NCBI GenBank assembly: GCA_022822905.1
Contig: JAJDYE010000029.1
Location: forward strand, 1 to 64,000
From: Acidimicrobiia bacterium
GTDB lineage: Bacteria; Actinomycetota; Acidimicrobiia; Acidimicrobiales; Bin134
Direction of reading: 5' to 3'
Length of the DNA stretch: 64,000 bases
Made by a program: the position numbers and the translations under genes. Of the stretch, positions 61,998 to 64,000 are shown one piece after another. Within the stretch, counting starts at the first letter, position 1, and each line of letters starts with the position of its first letter. The notes under the pieces were generated by a model. That model saw nothing but the letters and a program-made list of their open reading frames with translations, was not told the origin of the DNA and did not search any database.

Positions 61998-64000
61998 GAG
62001 CTTGAGCCTACTTTCACGCAGTGCGCGATCTCATGCACGACTTTTGTCTCGTAACCCCCCTCTTCGAGTGTGTACTCAACCTCGGCAGCGTTGGTGCCTC
62101 CGCTCTCCCATTTCGGCCCCCCGCCAAGCGACAGATCCAGACAACCTGTAGAAGCATTCATCACCAAATGTAACTTAGGATCAACATTTCTTCGCCACAG
62201 CCAAACAGCAGCTGCACCGGCCACAAAGCCAACCACAAATCCCCCAACTGCCGCGCCTAAAGAGGTGGCAGCGGCATAGCTGGCACCTGCAGATAACACA
62301 CCGCCAGTGCCACCTGTGAACACTTGTTCTGTCCAGAAGTTGTCGTCGAGGGGTGGCAGCGAGGGGTGCCAGGCGAGGTCGGGGGCGTTGGGGTTGTCGG
62401 GGCCGGGGCAGGTGCCGTCGGCGGTTTTGCAGTGCCGGTGGGCCTCAGTCGTCGGGTCGCCGTCGTCGTCCATGTGCAGGTGCTTCGTGAGGCTGTGGTC
62501 GATGTGGGCGGGGTGGCTCAGCTTCTGGGCCGTGGCCTGGTCAAGGCTCACCGCCAGCGGCTCGGTCCAATGGAAAGTGCAAGTGCGGGTCCAGCCGTCG
62601 TCTTTATCGTTGCGCTTTGCCGCTGTGCAGTTGTCGCGGCCCAGTTCCGGGTCTTTGGTGTCGTCGGGCATGTAGCGCAGCACCTGCGGGGCGATCCAGA
62701 ACCGCCCTTCGGACACGTTGACCCAGCTACCGTTCGGACTCGACCAGTGAGGACTCACACCCGCCGCACGGTTGGCGGTGAGCAGCACCGGATCGAGGGA
62801 GTCACACTCGATGGTTGTAGGGGTTGTCCAGCCGGACCATTTCTGGCCGGTTCGGGCGCGGGCTCTGATCCTGATTTTGTAGGTCTCGCCCTCCCATCTT
62901 TGGGCGTACACCTCGGTAGCCGGTCCCTCGTAGTTCACGCTCTCCTCTCCCGGCGCGGTGTTCTTCAAGTCATAGCGATCTGCGCCACCCACTGAATCCC
63001 ACTCAAGGTGGACCACGCCGTGGGCATTGCACGTCGCTGTGGTGAAGCCCGCGGGCTTGAACACCGCGCACTTGTCCGCAGTCACCAGACTGGACCACGG
63101 CGACTCGCGGTCCTCGCCCAACGCGACGCCTGCCGGAGCACTCGCGACGCGCACCCGCACCCGGTGGGCCCGGTTCGACTCCGCCCCATTCCACCGGTAA
63201 GCGTAGGACTCCACCGTGCTCGGCACCGACCGATAGTTGACCGAGCCGACTGTCGTCCCATCCACCTCCACCTCAAGATGAAGGCGCGGCAACAGCGGAC
63301 CCCGATGCCCCCACGACACCCGCAGCTCCCCGTCTGCCGAGCACACCGCCGACACGTTTGCGGGTGCGGGCGCGGCCAGCGAGTCAGCCGAGCAGGTCAC
63401 CGACGCACTCGCCCACTCCGACCGCCTGGCGTTGGAGAAGTGGGCACGCACCCGCACCGCGTAATCACCAGGCCCGTCCACCCAACGGGTGGCGCTGAGC
63501 ACGCGGGCCAGCCTCCCGTACTTGATTATCTTCCCATCTTTGAGCCACTGCCAATACACCCGCGCACCCGCCGGCAAAACCCACGAGGCAGACAGCACAT
63601 AACCGCCGCCAGAGTACGTACACCCCAGCGCAACACCAGACGGCACCACAACAGGAACCGGCGTCGCAGTCGGCGTCGGCGTGGCAGTCACAGATGGCGT
63701 CGCAGTCGGCGTCGGCGTGGCTGTCACAGATGGCGTCGCAGTCGGCGTCGGCGTGGCTGTCACAGATGGCGTGGCAGTCGGCGTCGGCGTGGCAGTCACA
63801 GATGGCGTCGCAGTCGGCGTCGGCACACAGTCGCTGTGGCCCTGAAGCTGCGTGCCGGTCGGGCACTCCCCCACATGCGACTTGTTGGGATCATGGCACG
63901 CCGACCCCCCATGGGTATGCAGACTCCCGCAACTCGCCGGATCAGGCCAACACGCCCCCGTCGAAGGATCGAAACGCTCCACAGGACACGGCGTCGAACT
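61994..64000 (-). CDS. Large secreted Cys/His-rich repeat protein (N-terminus beyond window)
   Basis: The frame is open from the right edge; the GTG at 63982 is internal, since Cys-rich coding sequence (SSTPCPVERF) continues upstream. Order: Cys/His-rich modules (SLHTHGGSACHDP, GHSDC), a (PTPTATPSVTAT)n stalk of 4.6 units, two or three FN3-like beta domains (GYVLSASWVLPAGARVYWQW, HRVRVRVASAPAGV), a domain with HRHCKTADGTC, a hydrophobic segment (GGFVVGFVAGAAAVWLW) and a short C-terminal domain in AT-richer DNA. Modules match the 3466-5466 and left-edge proteins. Probably surface-exposed; function unknown. HEIAH near the end is likely coincidental. Confidence 0.78.
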   Translation of the reverse strand, partial: SSTPCPVERFDPSTGACWPDPASCGSLHTHGGSACHDPNKSHVGECPTGTQLQGHSDCVPTPTATPSVTATPTPTATPSVTATPTPTATPSVTATPTPTATPSVTATPTPTATPVPVVVPSGVALGCTYSGGGYVLSASWVLPAGARVYWQWLKDGKIIKYGRLARVLSATRWVDGPGDYAVRVRAHFSNARRSEWASASVTCSADSLAAPAPANVSAVCSADGELRVSWGHRGPLLPRLHLEVEVDGTTVGSVNYRSVPSTVESYAYRWNGAESNRAHRVRVRVASAPAGVALGEDRESPWSSLVTADKCAVFKPAGFTTATCNAHGVVHLEWDSVGGADRYDLKNTAPGEESVNYEGPATEVYAQRWEGETYKIRIRARARTGQKWSGWTTPTTIECDSLDPVLLTANRAAGVSPHWSSPNGSWVNVSEGRFWIAPQVLRYMPDDTKDPELGRDNCTAAKRNDKDDGWTRTCTFHWTEPLAVSLDQATAQKLSHPAHIDHSLTKHLHMDDDGDPTTEAHRHCKTADGTCPGPDNPNAPDLAWHPSLPPLDDNFWTEQVFTGGTGGVLSAGASYAAATSLGAAVGGFVVGFVAGAAAVWLWRRNVDPKLHLVMNASTGCLDLSLGGGPKWESGGTNAAEVEYTLEEGGYETKVVHEIAHCVKVGSSS
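63661..63826 (-). repeat. 36-bp tandem repeat (4.6 copies) encoding PTPTATPSVTAT
   Basis: Units at 63661-63696, 63697-63732, 63733-63768, 63769-63804 and a partial copy to 63826, nearly identical, in frame. They form the Thr/Pro stalk of the secreted protein; not a CRISPR array. Confidence 0.92.

Noticed and set aside
61994..62060. HEIAH (HExxH-like) at the C-terminus of the secreted protein as a metalloprotease site
   Set aside because: Only about ten residues remain after it, so there is no room for a third ligand or catalytic domain; probably chance.
63661..63826. 36-bp regular repeats as a CRISPR array
   Set aside because: Units are contiguous with no spacers and encode an in-frame Thr/Pro stalk.

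Overview
The window looks like high-GC actinobacterial chromosome, most likely an Acidimicrobiia-type or other deep-branching actinomycete. The evidence is a phosphatidylinositol-mannoside (PIM) gene set, an MshC-type mycothiol ligase, F420-dependent enzymes, an InhA-like enoyl reductase and long blocks of tightly overlapping genes. I infer the lineage from gene content and synteny, not from a marker phylogeny. I see no rRNA, tRNA or CRISPR array.

The left end (1-7.0 kb) is accessory DNA. It holds a broken, edge-truncated Cys/His-rich secreted-protein gene, a frameshifted IS3-type transposase remnant, a small membrane-protein gene, two weakly supported small ORFs in repeat-rich very GC-rich DNA, a large secreted FN3 protein (3466-5466) and a divergent tyrosine recombinase (5961-6959). 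Between the last two is a 366 bp segment bounded by perfect 17-bp inverted repeats. The left repeat sits in a 10-6-10 dyad that looks like a recombinase core site. The layout resembles the fim promoter switch and is the strongest candidate here for an undescribed system.

The middle (7.0-48.2 kb) is a conserved housekeeping backbone with Mycobacterium-like gene order, mostly on the minus strand: nusB, efp, M24 peptidase, aroQ-aroB-aroK, prepilin peptidase, aroE, mltG, ruvX, alaS, rarA, aspS, hisS, rel, apt, secF-secD-yajC, tgt, queA; then ruvCAB on the plus strand; then yebC, pdxT-pdxS, a DUF3048-type lipoprotein, an M48-like pseudoenzyme, pimA, a PIM acyltransferase, a PI synthase, a HIT protein, thrS, mshC and npdG. 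fabI (plus), an LLM oxidoreductase and a CNNM/CBS pair follow. Oddities include a TGT without zinc cysteines, an AroQ with Asn at a catalytic His position, and a run of short direct duplications at gene ends.

The right part (48.2-64 kb) is more accessory. It has a MarR-controlled heterodimeric ABC exporter, another ABC ATPase, a small membrane-anchored coiled-coil protein, an orphan DNA methyltransferase with a C-terminal extension, and a NitT/TauT-type importer (permease, ATPase) whose binding protein is a tandem fusion of two full binding domains. A sulfatase is divergent from the importer. The last 3 kb is a minus-strand cluster: a phage-type conserved protein, a two-helix membrane protein and another large secreted Cys/His-rich FN3-type protein that runs off the window. 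Related secreted proteins thus sit in the accessory DNA at both ends.
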